A DNA stretch of 64,000 nt from Chloroflexota bacterium (GCA_016215025.1 JACRMI010000012.1:1-64000); one strand, 5' to 3'; numbered from the stretch's first letter, positions 39,893 to 51,000 are shown. Translations and numbers: made by a program. The notes: generated by a model from the sequence alone, not told the origin.

Positions 39893-41812
39893 ATGAATTT
39901 CCTAACGCCTTTAGCATTCGCACTAGCCGTACTCCTCCCCATCATCGTCGCGCTCTATTTCTTGAAACTCCGCCGCGAGGAACAGCACGTTTCATCGACA
40001 TATCTTTGGCGGACGCTCGTGCGCGACATGGCGGCGAATGCGCCGTGGCAAAAACTTAAACCCAATTTGCTTTTGCTCTTGCAACTGCTTTTTCTCATCA
40101 TACTCATCCTCACGCTCGCGCGTCCGTTCGTGTGGGGCGAGACAGTCGCCGGGTCGCATCTTATTCTTGTCGTAGATACATCCGCAAGCATGGGCGCGAC
40201 TGACGTAACGCCGAATCGTTTGGTGGCGGCAATCGCATCGGCGCGACAATTAGTCGATGGATTGCCAAGCTCAGCGCGCGTGACGGTGATCGATGCGGGT
40301 GCTCAAGTCCGCGTCCCAGTGTCGAGCGCGAGTGATCGTGGTGCGGCGTTGGCGGCGCTCGATGCGTTGCATCCTGGCACGACGGGGGCAGATTTCGCTT
40401 CGGCGCTCACGCTGGCGGCTGCCATCGCTGCACGGGAGCCGGACAGCGAGATTGTGATTCTATCCGATGGACACATCGCGTTGCCAGAAAATTTCACGTT
40501 GCCGAGTCGCGTGCAATACATTTCCATCGGCAAAGAAAACAACAACCAAGCGATTGGCGCATTCTCGCTCCAAACCGAGTCGGGCGGGCGCACGCTGACC
40601 GCGTTTGTGCAGGCGATCAATTTCGGTTCGCAGGAGGCACGTCGTCGATTGGTGTTGCGCGCCGACGGACAATTGTTGAGCGCGCGCGATTTGACGTTGA
40701 CGCCGAGCAAATCACAAGCAATCACCATTCCCGATTTGCCAGCGAATATGCGCTCGTTCGAGGCAACACTAGAAGGACAAGACGCACTTGCCACCGACGA
40801 CAATTCCTGGGCGGTGTCGCCGTCGAGCGAAAAAATTTCCGTCCGCATCGTCAGCACCGGCAATCGCTTTCTTGAGACTGCGCTTCGCTTGATGCCCAAT
40901 GTCGAAACAACCGTCTATACTCCAACTTCGAACCTCCAATCCTTCGACTCCGCTCAGGACAAGCTTCCTACTTCCAACTTCCAACTCACGATCTTCGATT
41001 CTGTCATTTCCACCGGCACTCTTCCCACCGGTGATCTATTTTTCATCGCGCCGTTACGTTCGACGGAATTCTTTTCTGTGACTGGAAGAGTCGATGCGCC
41101 GATTGCAACTCCCGTCGTTGCGGATGATCCACTGTTGCGCTATGTCGATTTGCGCGATGTCGTGATCCAAGACGCGACGCGGATTGCGCTGCCAATCTGG
41201 GGACGCGCGGTGATGATCGATAGCAAGACGAACGCGCCGCTGCTCGTGATCGGCGAACAAGATGGCAGGCGCATTGCGATTCTCGCGTTCGATCTGCGCC
41301 GCAGCGATTTGCCACTCCGCGTTGCGTTTCCACTTTTGATGGCAAATCTGCTCGATGCGCTCGTTCCTGGCGGCGCGTCCGGCATTCCAGCGAACGTCGA
41401 ACCCGGCAAGCCGCTGGCGATCACTGCGCCACCGCAAACAACATTGATTACGGTCCGCACGCCGGATGGACAATCGCAAACGATGACGCCGACGAATGGG
41501 CGTGTTGTTTTCATGCAAACAAATCGATTGGGCGTGTACGAAATCGCGTCGCAAGACAAGTTGCTGGGACGCTTTGCAGTGAATCTGTTCAACGCGAACG
41601 AATCGGACATTGCGCCACGCGGCAGCTTGCCCATTGCCGCAAGTGCGCCGCAATCGAAAATCGAAAACCAAAAATCGAAAACGGAATGGTGGCAACCGCT
41701 TGCGTGGCTCGCGTTAGCGTTGCTCGTGATTGAATGGCTGTATGCGTATCGTGGACAAGTGGCGCGAGTGTGGAACCTTGGTGTTGGGCGTTTAGTAAAA
41801 CGTAATCTGTAA
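39893..41812 (+). CDS. BatA-like membrane VWA protein with two in-frame repeat insertions
   Basis: The 639-residue protein begins with the BatA N-terminal module MNFLTPLAFALAVLLPIIVALYFLKLRREEQHVSSTYLWRTL, a second helix at about 58-77, and a VWA domain with MIDAS DTSAS at 95-99 (residues about 88-260). The end has another helix (PLAWLALALLVIEWLYAY). Two segments look foreign: residues about 342-366 (TPTSNLQSFDSAQDKLPTSN), encoded by a composite of two intergenic repeat families, and about 587-598 (QSKIENQKSKTE), encoded by an AAAATC-type repeat. Both keep the frame. The protein is an expected partner of MoxR in membrane-associated assembly. The start was set at the BatA motif rather than upstream in the repeat. 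Confidence 0.88.
   Translation: MNFLTPLAFALAVLLPIIVALYFLKLRREEQHVSSTYLWRTLVRDMAANAPWQKLKPNLLLLLQLLFLIILILTLARPFVWGETVAGSHLILVVDTSASMGATDVTPNRLVAAIASARQLVDGLPSSARVTVIDAGAQVRVPVSSASDRGAALAALDALHPGTTGADFASALTLAAAIAAREPDSEIVILSDGHIALPENFTLPSRVQYISIGKENNNQAIGAFSLQTESGGRTLTAFVQAINFGSQEARRRLVLRADGQLLSARDLTLTPSKSQAITIPDLPANMRSFEATLEGQDALATDDNSWAVSPSSEKISVRIVSTGNRFLETALRLMPNVETTVYTPTSNLQSFDSAQDKLPTSNFQLTIFDSVISTGTLPTGDLFFIAPLRSTEFFSVTGRVDAPIATPVVADDPLLRYVDLRDVVIQDATRIALPIWGRAVMIDSKTNAPLLVIGEQDGRRIAILAFDLRRSDLPLRVAFPLLMANLLDALVPGGASGIPANVEPGKPLAITAPPQTTLITVRTPDGQSQTMTPTNGRVVFMQTNRLGVYEIASQDKLLGRFAVNLFNANESDIAPRGSLPIAASAPQSKIENQKSKTEWWQPLAWLALALLVIEWLYAYRGQVARVWNLGVGRLVKRNL
40917..40990. repeat. repeat composite inside the BatA-like gene
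   Basis: CTCCAACTTCGAACCTCCAA (40920-40939), then TCCTTCGACTCCGCTCAGGA (40940-40959), then CCTACTTCCAACTTCCAACT (40966-40985). The outer parts are the GGAAGTTGGAAGTTAGA family; the centre is the palindromic CTCCGCTCAG family. The whole reads in frame as about 25 residues. Confidence 0.75.
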
Positions 41813-41857
41813 AAAGCAATCGGGGTACGTCATTGAATCGTGGAAAAGTTGGTTCAC

Positions 41858-41975
41858 GACGCCATCCGATCAAATCGGACGGCTAGATGGCAAAAAACCT
41901 GCGGCGCAGGTTATGATTCCAGCCCGCAAAGCGGGTTTCGCGACCGATAGCCGTCGGTTTCGAACCGATGGCGTC
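41858..41975 (+). other. 118-base nested multi-hairpin element
   Basis: An outer stem GACGCCAT/ATGGCGTC (41858-41865 and 41968-41975) encloses hairpin CCGAT-CAA-ATCGG (41866-41878), an inner stem ACGGCTA/TAGCCGT (41879-41885 and 41948-41954) which itself holds AACCTGC-GGC-GCAGGTT (41896-41912) and CCCGC-AAA-GCGGG (41923-41935), and finally TCGGTT-TCG-AACCGA (41954-41968). Every pairing is perfect and properly nested, apart from shared end bases. It ends 11 bases before the ATG of the double-VWA gene. It could be a structured 5' leader, a small RNA, or a mobile palindromic DNA element. It is not a tRNA. Confidence 0.65.
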
Positions 41976-41986
41976 CCTTGCAATTT

Positions 41987-44866
41987 ATGACTTTCTCATT
42001 TCTCTATCCAATGGCGCTTTATGCGCTGCTCTTACTTCCCTTGCTGCTCGCGCTTCCCTTCGTCGGCAGCCGCATTCGCGCGCGTCCAATGCAATTCTGG
42101 GCGGCATTGGTTCTGCGCGCGCTCGTGCTGCTCGCACTGATCCTGGGACTCGCCGGGGCGCAGATCGTGCAAGCCGTGAATGACACGACCGTCGTTTTTG
42201 TCGTCGATCATTCCGACAGTGTGCCGCAGCCGGAGCAAAAGCGCGCCGAGGAATTTATTCGCGCATCGCTCGCATCCATGAAACCAAGCGACCGCGCGGC
42301 GGTGGTCGTGTTTGGCGAAAACGCGCTCGTCGAACGACTGGCTTCGGATGAACCATCGCTTGTGCCAATCACGTCCGTTCCGCGCACGACGCGCACCAAT
42401 CTCGCATCGGCGTTGCGGCTTGCGCTGGCGCTCTTTCCCGAAGAAACGCACAAGCGCATTGTGCTGCTGTCCGATGGATTGGAAAACGCGGGACACGCAA
42501 ACGATTTGATCGATTTGGCGCGCGCACGCGATGTGCAGATCGACGTGGTGTCGTTGCATCCGCCAACCGGTCAAGCCGAAGCGTACGTCGATTCGCTCGA
42601 TGCGCCCGCGAGCATGCGCAAAGGACAGGCGTTTGAAATCGTTGCGACGGTGCGCAGCACGACGGCAAATGCTGCGACAGTGCGCGTGTTCGGCGATGGC
42701 AGGTTGATCGCGACGCGCAATGTGATTTTGCAAGCTGGGAATAATCGCATCAGTTTTTCGGTCAACGCCGAGCAGCCTGGGTTTCGTCGGTATTCAGTGG
42801 AATTGCAAGCGGCGAACGATACGTTGCTGCAAAACAACACATCGTCGGCGTTCACCGTCATTCACGGATCGCCGAGCGTGCTCGTCGTCGAGAATTCGGC
42901 GGGCGATGCCGACAATTTGCTCACCGCGCTCAAATCGGCAAACATCGAAGCGGAGAAAATTGTGCCGGGAAATTTGCCCGGCGACTTGACCGCGCTATCG
43001 AATTACGATGCGGTGTTCCTCGTCAATGTGCCTGCGAAAGCGATACCCGATGCGGCGATGGCAGTGCTGCCCACGTTTGTGCGCGACCTGGGTCGCGGGT
43101 TGGTCATGATCGGCGGACCCGACGCGTACGGCGCGGGCGGCTATTTGCGTACCGCAATCGAAAAAGCTTTGCCCGTCGATATGGATGTGCGCTCGTGGAC
43201 GCAAGAACCGAATCTTGCGCTCGTCTTTGTGATCGACAAGTCGGGATCGATGGGGCGCTGTCACTGCGATGATCCGAGTTTGTTGCCCGGTCAGTACACA
43301 CGCTCCGAATCAGGTCTGTCCAAGGTCGATATTGCGAAAGACGCCGTCATGCAGGCAGGGCGTGTAATTGGTCGAGCGGATTACGTTGGCGTAGTCGCGT
43401 TCGATTCGAATGCGTTGTGGGCATTGCGCTTGCAAGAATTAGCAAATCCAGATGTGATTCAGCAAAACATTGGCGGGATGCGCGCGGATGGTCAGACGAA
43501 TATTTTTGCGGGGTTGAGTGAAGCAGAAGCGGCGCTCACAAAAACTCCGGCACGGCTCAAGCATATTGTTTTGCTCACCGATGGGTGGAGTAGTTCGTTT
43601 CAATATCAGGCGCTCGCGCGGCAATTGCAAGACGAAGGCATTACCGTGTCGGTGATTGCAGCGGGCAATGGATCGGCGACGTACTTGCAGCAGCTTGCGC
43701 AGCAAGGCGGCGGACGATATTATGCCGCGCGCAACATGACCGACGTACCGCAATTGTTTTTCAAGGAAACGGTAGAAGCGACCGGTCAGTACATCATCGA
43801 AGAACCGTTCTATCCCATTCCGTCTAGCACCTCGCCGATTATGCGCGGCTTGGATGTGACGGCTCTGCCCGCGCTGCACGGCTATAACGGCACGACACCC
43901 AAAGCGACGGCGCGCGTTGCGCTCGTCAGCGATCAAGGCGATCCGATTCTGGCGACGTGGCAGTACGGTTTAGGTCGCGCCGTTGCGTGGACATCGGATG
44001 CCAAAGGGCAGTGGGCAACCGATTGGGTCAAATGGTCTGGGTTTAATTCGTTTGTCGCGCAATTGACGAACTGGGTGCTGCCCGAACCATCCGACCCAGG
44101 ATTGCAAACGACGTTCGTATCGGAAGGCGAGCAAACTTTTCTCCAAGTCACATCGAAAGATACAGCAGGACGCCCGCGCGATTTTTTGGACACGCGCGCC
44201 AATCTCGTTGCGCCCGATTTGACGACCCAGGCGGTCACGTTGACCCAAGTCGCGCCGGGACAATATCGTGCAGCGATGCCGTCGTCGCAGACTGGCGTCT
44301 ATCTCACGCAAATCACGCAGCAAGATGCAAGCGGCACTCCAATCGCAAGCTCGACGGCGGGCTTGATAATTCCGTATTCGCCGGAATACAAATTGCTCGA
44401 CTCGAATGCGAGCGTGCTACCGGAATTAGCGCGTGCGACCGGTGGACACGAAGCGATTGATCCAACGATGGCGTTTGCACCCTTCGCCAAACCCGCCGCG
44501 CGCGCCGAACCGATTTGGACCACTTTGCTTTTGCTCGCCGCACTCTTGTTTCCACTCGATGTGGCGGCGCGACGATTGCGCCTCACGCGCGGCGATGTGC
44601 AAACGTTTGTCGCCTGGGCGCGTCAATCATCGGCTCAGCGTCCGGCGGCGACTGCGCCTCGCGCGTTGGGTACGCTATTTGCGGCGCGTGATCGCGCGCG
44701 AACGAGTCGTGTCACTCAAGTCAAACCGCCTGCTCAAGTCGCTGCAAAACCGCCCAGCCAATCCAAATCGTCAGAGGTTTCTGCTCCGCCCGCTTCATCT
44801 CCCGAAGCGATGACCGAGCGGCTCAAAAAGGCTAAAGACCGTGCCCGCAAGTCTCGTTCATCGTAA
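41987..44866 (+). CDS. membrane protein with two VWA domains
   Basis: The 959-residue protein starts MTFSFLYPMALYALLLLPLLLALPF (ATG 41987) with helices at about 8-26 and 36-60. The first VWA domain has MIDAS DHSDS (about 73) and continues DGLENAGHANDL; a beta domain follows; then a glutamine-amidotransferase-like segment GLVMIGGPDAYGAGGYLRTAIEKALPV. The second VWA has MIDAS DKSGS (about 412) with GRCHCDD inserted just after it, TNIFAGLSEAE and LLTDGWSS. A last helix lies near 840-860, and a basic, Pro/Ser-rich tail ends KDRARKSRSS. It closes the MoxR-DUF58-BatA cluster. In related clusters such proteins are membrane anchors of the MoxR machine. Confidence 0.88.
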   Translation: MTFSFLYPMALYALLLLPLLLALPFVGSRIRARPMQFWAALVLRALVLLALILGLAGAQIVQAVNDTTVVFVVDHSDSVPQPEQKRAEEFIRASLASMKPSDRAAVVVFGENALVERLASDEPSLVPITSVPRTTRTNLASALRLALALFPEETHKRIVLLSDGLENAGHANDLIDLARARDVQIDVVSLHPPTGQAEAYVDSLDAPASMRKGQAFEIVATVRSTTANAATVRVFGDGRLIATRNVILQAGNNRISFSVNAEQPGFRRYSVELQAANDTLLQNNTSSAFTVIHGSPSVLVVENSAGDADNLLTALKSANIEAEKIVPGNLPGDLTALSNYDAVFLVNVPAKAIPDAAMAVLPTFVRDLGRGLVMIGGPDAYGAGGYLRTAIEKALPVDMDVRSWTQEPNLALVFVIDKSGSMGRCHCDDPSLLPGQYTRSESGLSKVDIAKDAVMQAGRVIGRADYVGVVAFDSNALWALRLQELANPDVIQQNIGGMRADGQTNIFAGLSEAEAALTKTPARLKHIVLLTDGWSSSFQYQALARQLQDEGITVSVIAAGNGSATYLQQLAQQGGGRYYAARNMTDVPQLFFKETVEATGQYIIEEPFYPIPSSTSPIMRGLDVTALPALHGYNGTTPKATARVALVSDQGDPILATWQYGLGRAVAWTSDAKGQWATDWVKWSGFNSFVAQLTNWVLPEPSDPGLQTTFVSEGEQTFLQVTSKDTAGRPRDFLDTRANLVAPDLTTQAVTLTQVAPGQYRAAMPSSQTGVYLTQITQQDASGTPIASSTAGLIIPYSPEYKLLDSNASVLPELARATGGHEAIDPTMAFAPFAKPAARAEPIWTTLLLLAALLFPLDVAARRLRLTRGDVQTFVAWARQSSAQRPAATAPRALGTLFAARDRARTSRVTQVKPPAQVAAKPPSQSKSSEVSAPPASSPEAMTERLKKAKDRARKSRSS

Positions 44867-44888
44867 GTATGAACAGGCGCGTCCATCT

Positions 44889-44908
44889 AGTCCTGCATTA
44901 GGACTTTA
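44889..44908 (+). terminator. weak terminator after the VWA cluster
   Basis: AGTCCT-GCATT-AGGACT (44889-44905) followed by TTTACT. A six-base stem with a short T-run, 23 bases after the stop of the double-VWA gene. Confidence 0.35.
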
Positions 44909-44914
44909 CTCCGA

Positions 44915-44944
44915 TTACCTAAATTTCCAAGCCTGAAGTATAAT
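44915..44944 (+). promoter_or_regulatory. candidate promoter for the ten-GAF hybrid kinase
   Basis: A perfect TATAAT at 44939-44944 with a weak TTACCT (44915-44920) 18 bases upstream. Transcription would begin about 100 bases before the TTG start of the kinase. Confidence 0.35.
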
Positions 44945-45050
44945 GTGGAGAAAGCACGAAGGCTGGGCAAGCTAGCTTTGCCTTACCATTCGGCGCGAGT
45001 CATTATTCATCAACTGCTAATTACCGTCGATTCAAACAAAGGAGCTTGAA

Positions 45051-48000
45051 TTGCCCAGAAGACGGAATTCATCCCCCCGTAAATCTCAACCGAAAAAAGC
45101 GCCCGCGCGCCAATCTCCTCCGCGCGTGAGAGCATCCGTGAGTCGTATCGACGAGCTTCATCGTGCGCTCAAACAAAGCGAAGCCGAACTAGCGCTCATC
45201 AACAGTATCCAACAAGGTCTAGCGTCCCAACTCGATTTTCAAAAGATTATCGAATTGGTTGGTCAAAAGTTGGGCGAGGTGTTCGATACGCAAGACCTCG
45301 GCATTCGGCTGTACGATTCCAAGATCAATCAAATCAGGTATCCATACGAAATTGAGCACGGCAATCCCATCGTGATTCAAGCACGCGAGCCGATTGGATT
45401 ATCGCGGCATGTTCTCCAGACACGTCAACCGTTTGTCGTGAATCAGCACATGCGCCAGCGGCTGGAAGGAATTGGATCGGTCTTGCCAGCCGATGCAGAG
45501 CTTAGCCGATCGATGATGGCGATGCCGATCATTGTCGGCGACTGCTGCACGGGGTTGATCGTCATCGACAATTACGAAAAGGAAAATGCGTTTAGCAAAT
45601 CGGATGTGCGTTTTCTGCAAACGGTCGCATCGTCGCTGGGTGTCGCGCTAGAGAATGCGCGTCTATTCGACGAGACCAAACGCTTGCTTAGCGAAACGCA
45701 AGAGCACGCGCGCGAAGATGCGATCATCGCCGAGGTTGGGCAGTTGCTCGCCGCGGAACTCGACGTGCAAAATATTTACGAAATCGTCGGCGAAAAATTG
45801 CGCGCGTTGTTTGATGCGCAGGTGCTCCTCATCGTCACGTTCGATCATGCGGCGAATATGCTCACTTATCGGTACTTGGTTGAAAAAGGCGAGCGCATCA
45901 ATGCCGAGCCAAGTACGTTAAGACCCAGAGATCAGTATCTCATTCGCACACGTCAACCGTTGCTCGTCAATCGCGACTGGGTCAAGCGCATGGAAGAATT
46001 CGGCGGCGCAAAGATCATCCCAGGTACCGCTGTGCCCCAGTCTGCGTTGTATGTTCCGCTCGTGGTTGGCAATCTCGTCAAAGGTTATGTCTCGATCCAA
46101 AATGTGGACTGCGAAGATACCTTTAGTGAATCAGATGTGCGCTTGCTCACGACGATTGCCAACAGCATGGGCGTCGCGCTGGAAAATGCGCGCTTGTTCG
46201 ACGAAACCAAACGCTTGCTCACCGAAACGCAACAACACGCGCGAGAAGATGCGATCAGCGCCGAGGTGGGACAATTGCTTGCGGCACAACTCGACGTGCA
46301 GAATATTTACGAAATCGTCGGCGAGAAATTGCGCGCGTTGTTTGATGCCCAAGTTCTCATGATCGCCACGCTGGATCGCACCACGCATCTGATTCATTTT
46401 CGTTACTTGGTTGAAAAAGGCGAGCGTCAATTTGTGGAACCGCGAATCCCACGCGGGTTTGGCAAGCATATTATCGATAGCGGCAAGCCCCTGTTGTTGA
46501 ATCAGGTGACCGATGAACTGCGCGCGCAGTATGGCAGTACCATCCTTTCCGGTAGTCCGCCCAAATCGTACCTTGGCGTTCCGCTCGTCGTGGGTGGCGA
46601 AGCGTTCGGCATTATTTCGCTGCAAAATATCGATCACGAGAATGCCTTCACCGAAGACGATTTGCGCTTGCTCGGAACACTGGCGTTGAGCATGGCGGTT
46701 GCGCTCGAAAACGCGCGTCTCTTTGCAGAAACGGAACAACGTGCCGCCGAACTCGCCATCGTCAACAGCGTGCAAGAAGCCTTGGCATCCAAACTAGAGT
46801 TGCAGGCGATTTGCGATTTGGTCGGCGACAAAGTGAGCGTTATCTTTGACGCGCAATCGCTGTTGATTGCTACGTACGACAAAGCGACCAACCTTGTCCA
46901 ATATCGCTATGGTAAGGAAACTGCCAGAGCCATGGCGCATCGCTCGTCCCCGCCGAGTACGATGACACGCTATTTGATGCAAACCCGGCAGACGCTCGTC
47001 GTCAATCAAAATCTCGCTCAGTGGTTTGCCGACCAGAGCATGACCGGTCGAATTGGTCCAGGAGCTGAAGCAGCCAAGTCCCTAGCGAGCGTGCCGATTT
47101 TGGTGGGCGATGAATTCAAAGGGTTTATCTATCTGCACAATACCGAGCGCGAAAATGCCTTTAGCGAATCGGATGTGCGCTTGCTTGAGACGCTTACCAA
47201 CTCGATGAGTGTCGCGTTGGAAAATGCGCGCTTGTTTGACGAGGTGCAAACGCGCAATCGCGAAATCAGCGAGTCGTTGCAACAGCAGACGGCGACAAGC
47301 GAGATTATGCAAGTGATTGCGCGTTCACGCAATGATGTTCAGCCCGTCTTGGATTTGATCGCCGATTACGCTTTCCGTTTGTGCGATGCACTGTACTGTT
47401 CGATCTATCGCACGGATGGCGAGATGGTTTACGAAGTGGCGAAAGCGAATTTTTCGCCAGAGGCGCTCGCCGAAAGCGAATATTCCTATCCGCGTCCATT
47501 GAGACACGACTCGAGCATTTCTTCGCGCGCGATTCTCGATTGCGCGGTGGTCAACCTTGCCGATGTGCCGAATGATCCGTCGTTGCCTGACGTGACGCAT
47601 CGCTATGCTAACATTTTGGGCATGCGCGGGCTGCTGGCAGTTCCGCTCATTCGCGAAGGCAAAGCCATTGGTTCGATCAGCGTCGGCAAGAGCCAACCCG
47701 GAGTGTTCGACGACAAGCGCGTGGCGCTCTTGGAAACTTTTGCCGCCCAAGCGGTTATCGCGATTGAAAACGTGCGCTCGTTCGACGAGATCAATCGCTT
47801 GCTGAGTGAAACGCAAAAGCGCAATACCGAACTGGCGCTCATCAATTTGGTCGGACAAGGTCTCACCAAAGAGTTGGACGTTCAGAAAATTATCAATCTC
47901 ATCGGCGACAAGGTTGGCGAAATTTTTGACGCGCAATCGATCAGCGTTCGACTCGTCGATCACGTGAACAAGTTGGTCCAGTACGTTTACTTTGTCGAAA

Positions 48001-51000
48001 ACGGCGAACCGCAACACATCGATCCGTTGCCCTTGGATACAGGATTCGATGCGCATGTCGTCCGCACCCGCCAGCCCTTGGTCGTCAATCACGATATGCA
48101 AGCGCGCCAAGCCGAATTGGGCAGTTTTGTTTTGCCCGGCACCGAAGCCAATCAATCATTTGTCGGCGTGCCGATTTTGACCGGCGATCAAGTGCTTGGA
48201 TTGATTACGCTCGAAGCCAAGCAGGAGAATGCTTTTTCTAAAGCCAGCGTTAATTTGTTGACGACCCTCGCTTCCAACTTGGGTGTCGCATTGCAAAACG
48301 CGCGGCTCTTTGAAGAATTGCATGCTTTGCTGGCGATGACGACGCGTCTTTCGGAATTGAGCGCAAGCATGCTCAATGCCAAGACCGTTTCTGAAACTGC
48401 CGAATTTGTTACCCGCGCTTTGCAAGAAACGTTTGCGGCCGACATTGTCTCGCTCAACTTGCTTGATGCCAATGGACAGTTTGAATACTGGGACAGCGCC
48501 GGTCTGCCGCCCGAGTTTTACAAGCGCGCCAAACCGCGCCCAAGAGGGTTGACGAATCGCGCCTTGAAATCTACCGAGCCAGTGATCGTGCGCGACCCCC
48601 AACAACTCGCGGAGAACACACGCGCGCTCGGCATCCAATCGGCGATTGCGCTGCCACTGCGTGACGAGCAAGGCGCGCTGGGTGTCTTGTTCTTAAATTA
48701 TCGAGTCCAACACGAGTTTAATCAGCGCGAGGTCGGTGCGTTGTGGCTGTTTGCCAACCAGACCGCCTTGGCGATTCGGCGTTTGCGTTTGATCGAAGAG
48801 ACACAGCGCCTGCTCAAAGAAACGGAGCAGCGCGCGAACGAGTTGAGCGTCATCAACGCGATGCAACACGCGCTCGCCAGCAAGCTCGATCAACAAGGCG
48901 TAGTCGATGTGGTGGGCGACAAAGTGCGCGACATTTTCAACGTCGGCGCGGTGATGATTCGCTTGTTCGATTTGGAAAACGACCGAGCGACGTATCCCTA
49001 TGTGCATTATCAAGGTGTGCGCCGCACGGTTGAGCCGAGAGCGATCTCTGGCTTTGGTCGTCAACTGGTCGAAACTCGCCAACCGATCGTCATCAATCAC
49101 GACTCAGAGGAATACGCGGCTCGTGCTGGCTCGCGGTTGTTTGCGTGGCAAGAGGATGTCAAGTCGGCAATTCTCGCCGTGCCGATCTTTACCAACGAGA
49201 AGGTAACCGGCGCAATTACGTTGTTCACGCCGGAAGACGACCGCCAATTCGACGAACAAGATGTCAATCTCCTATCGACGATTGCATCGGCGATGAGTGT
49301 CGCGCTGGAAAATGCGCGCCTATTCGATGAGACGCAGCGCTTGTTGAAAGAAACCGTTCAACGCGCGATCGACTTGACGACGATCAACAGTATTAGCCAA
49401 GCGTTGGTGTCCGAACTCGAATTCGAATTGCTAATTCAACTGGTCGGCGACAAACTGCGCGATAATTTCGGCGCAGACATCGCCTACATCGCGATGCTGG
49501 ACCGCGCGACCAATACGATCACCTTCCCCTATTCATATGGTCAAGGCGATCCTCCGATTCTCAAACTGGGCGAGGGTTTGACTTCGCAAATTCTTCTCAA
49601 ACGCAAACCACTCTTGTTCAATCACGATGAAGATTATCGCGCCGTTGGCATTCCAACGATCGGTTTCCGGAGCAAGTCTTTCATTGGTGTGCCGATTATG
49701 GTTGCCGATCAAGCCATCGGCGTCATTAGCGTCCAAAGCACCAAAGAGGAAGAACGTTTTGGCGAAACCGATTTGCGCTTGCTCAGCACCGTCGCGGCGA
49801 GTATCGGGGTGGCGATTCAGAATGCACGCTTGTTCGACGAGACCAACCAACGCGCGACAGAAATGGCAGCGCTCACCGAAATCGGGCGCGAGATTTCGTC
49901 GATGTTGGATATGAACACGGTACTAGAGCGTATCACCGAAAGCGCGCGTGAGTTGCTCAATGCAAGTGCTGCCGCGGTCTTTTTACTCGACCAGGATGGC
50001 AAGACCTTGCGTCCAATGTACACTGCGGGTGAAATTGCAGAACAACTCAAAAAGTTTCAACCATCGTTGGGCAAAGGCATTATCGGCAGTATTGCGCAAA
50101 GCGGCGTTGCCGAGATCGTCGTCAAAACAACCAATGACCCGCGCGCGCTCTCGATTGCGGGTGTGCGGCTCAAGCAAGCCGAACAAATTATGGCAGCGCC
50201 ATTGTCGTCGCAGAATCAAGTTATTGGCGCGATGGCTGTATGGCGCGCAGACGATGCCAAGCCCTTCGAGCAAGCCAACTTGAATTTCTTGGTCGGCTTG
50301 ACGCGCCAAGCCGCCATCGCGATTCAGAATGCGCGCTTGTTTGCCGAGTTGGAGCAAGCTAGGATCGCAGCGGATTCGGCGAACCAAGCCAAAAGCTCTT
50401 TCCTCGCGAACATGAGTCATGAGATTCGCACGCCGATGAACGCCATTATCGGAATGAGCACGCTGTTGATGGAAACTTCACTCGATAGTGACCAGCGCGA
50501 GTATGCGGACATTATTCGCAGCAGCGGCGATACGTTGCTGACCATCATCAACGACATTCTCGATTTTTCCAAGATCGAAGCGGGCAAGCTTGAGTTCGAA
50601 TCCGAACCCTTCGATTTGCGCGCTTGCATCGAAAGCGCACTCGATTTGATTGCGCCTAGCGCGGCAGAAAAGCGGATTGATCTGGCTTATGTGATGGCAG
50701 ACGATCTGCCTGCCGGTATCATCGGCGATGCAACTCGCCTCCGCCAAATCCTGGCGAACTTGTTGGGCAACGCGGTGAAATTCACGGACCAAGGCGAAGT
50801 GGTGTTGTCGGTAAATGCCACCACTCCCACACGCCCACACTCGCAAACTGAGTATGAGGGTGCGGGGGTGTGGGAGTTGCACTTTGCCGTGCGCGATACC
50901 GGCATTGGCATTCCGTCGGATCGGATCAATCTTCTCTTCCAATCTTTTTCCCAGGTTGATGCTTCGATCACGCGCCGGTACGGCGGCTCGGGCTTGGGAC

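Noticed and set aside
41940-41970. Possible tRNA T-arm (GGTTTCGAACC) in the multi-hairpin element
   Set aside because: The loop has one base too many for the TTCRA rule, there is no D-arm or acceptor with the correct spacing, and the outer stem is eight bases with no CCA end.
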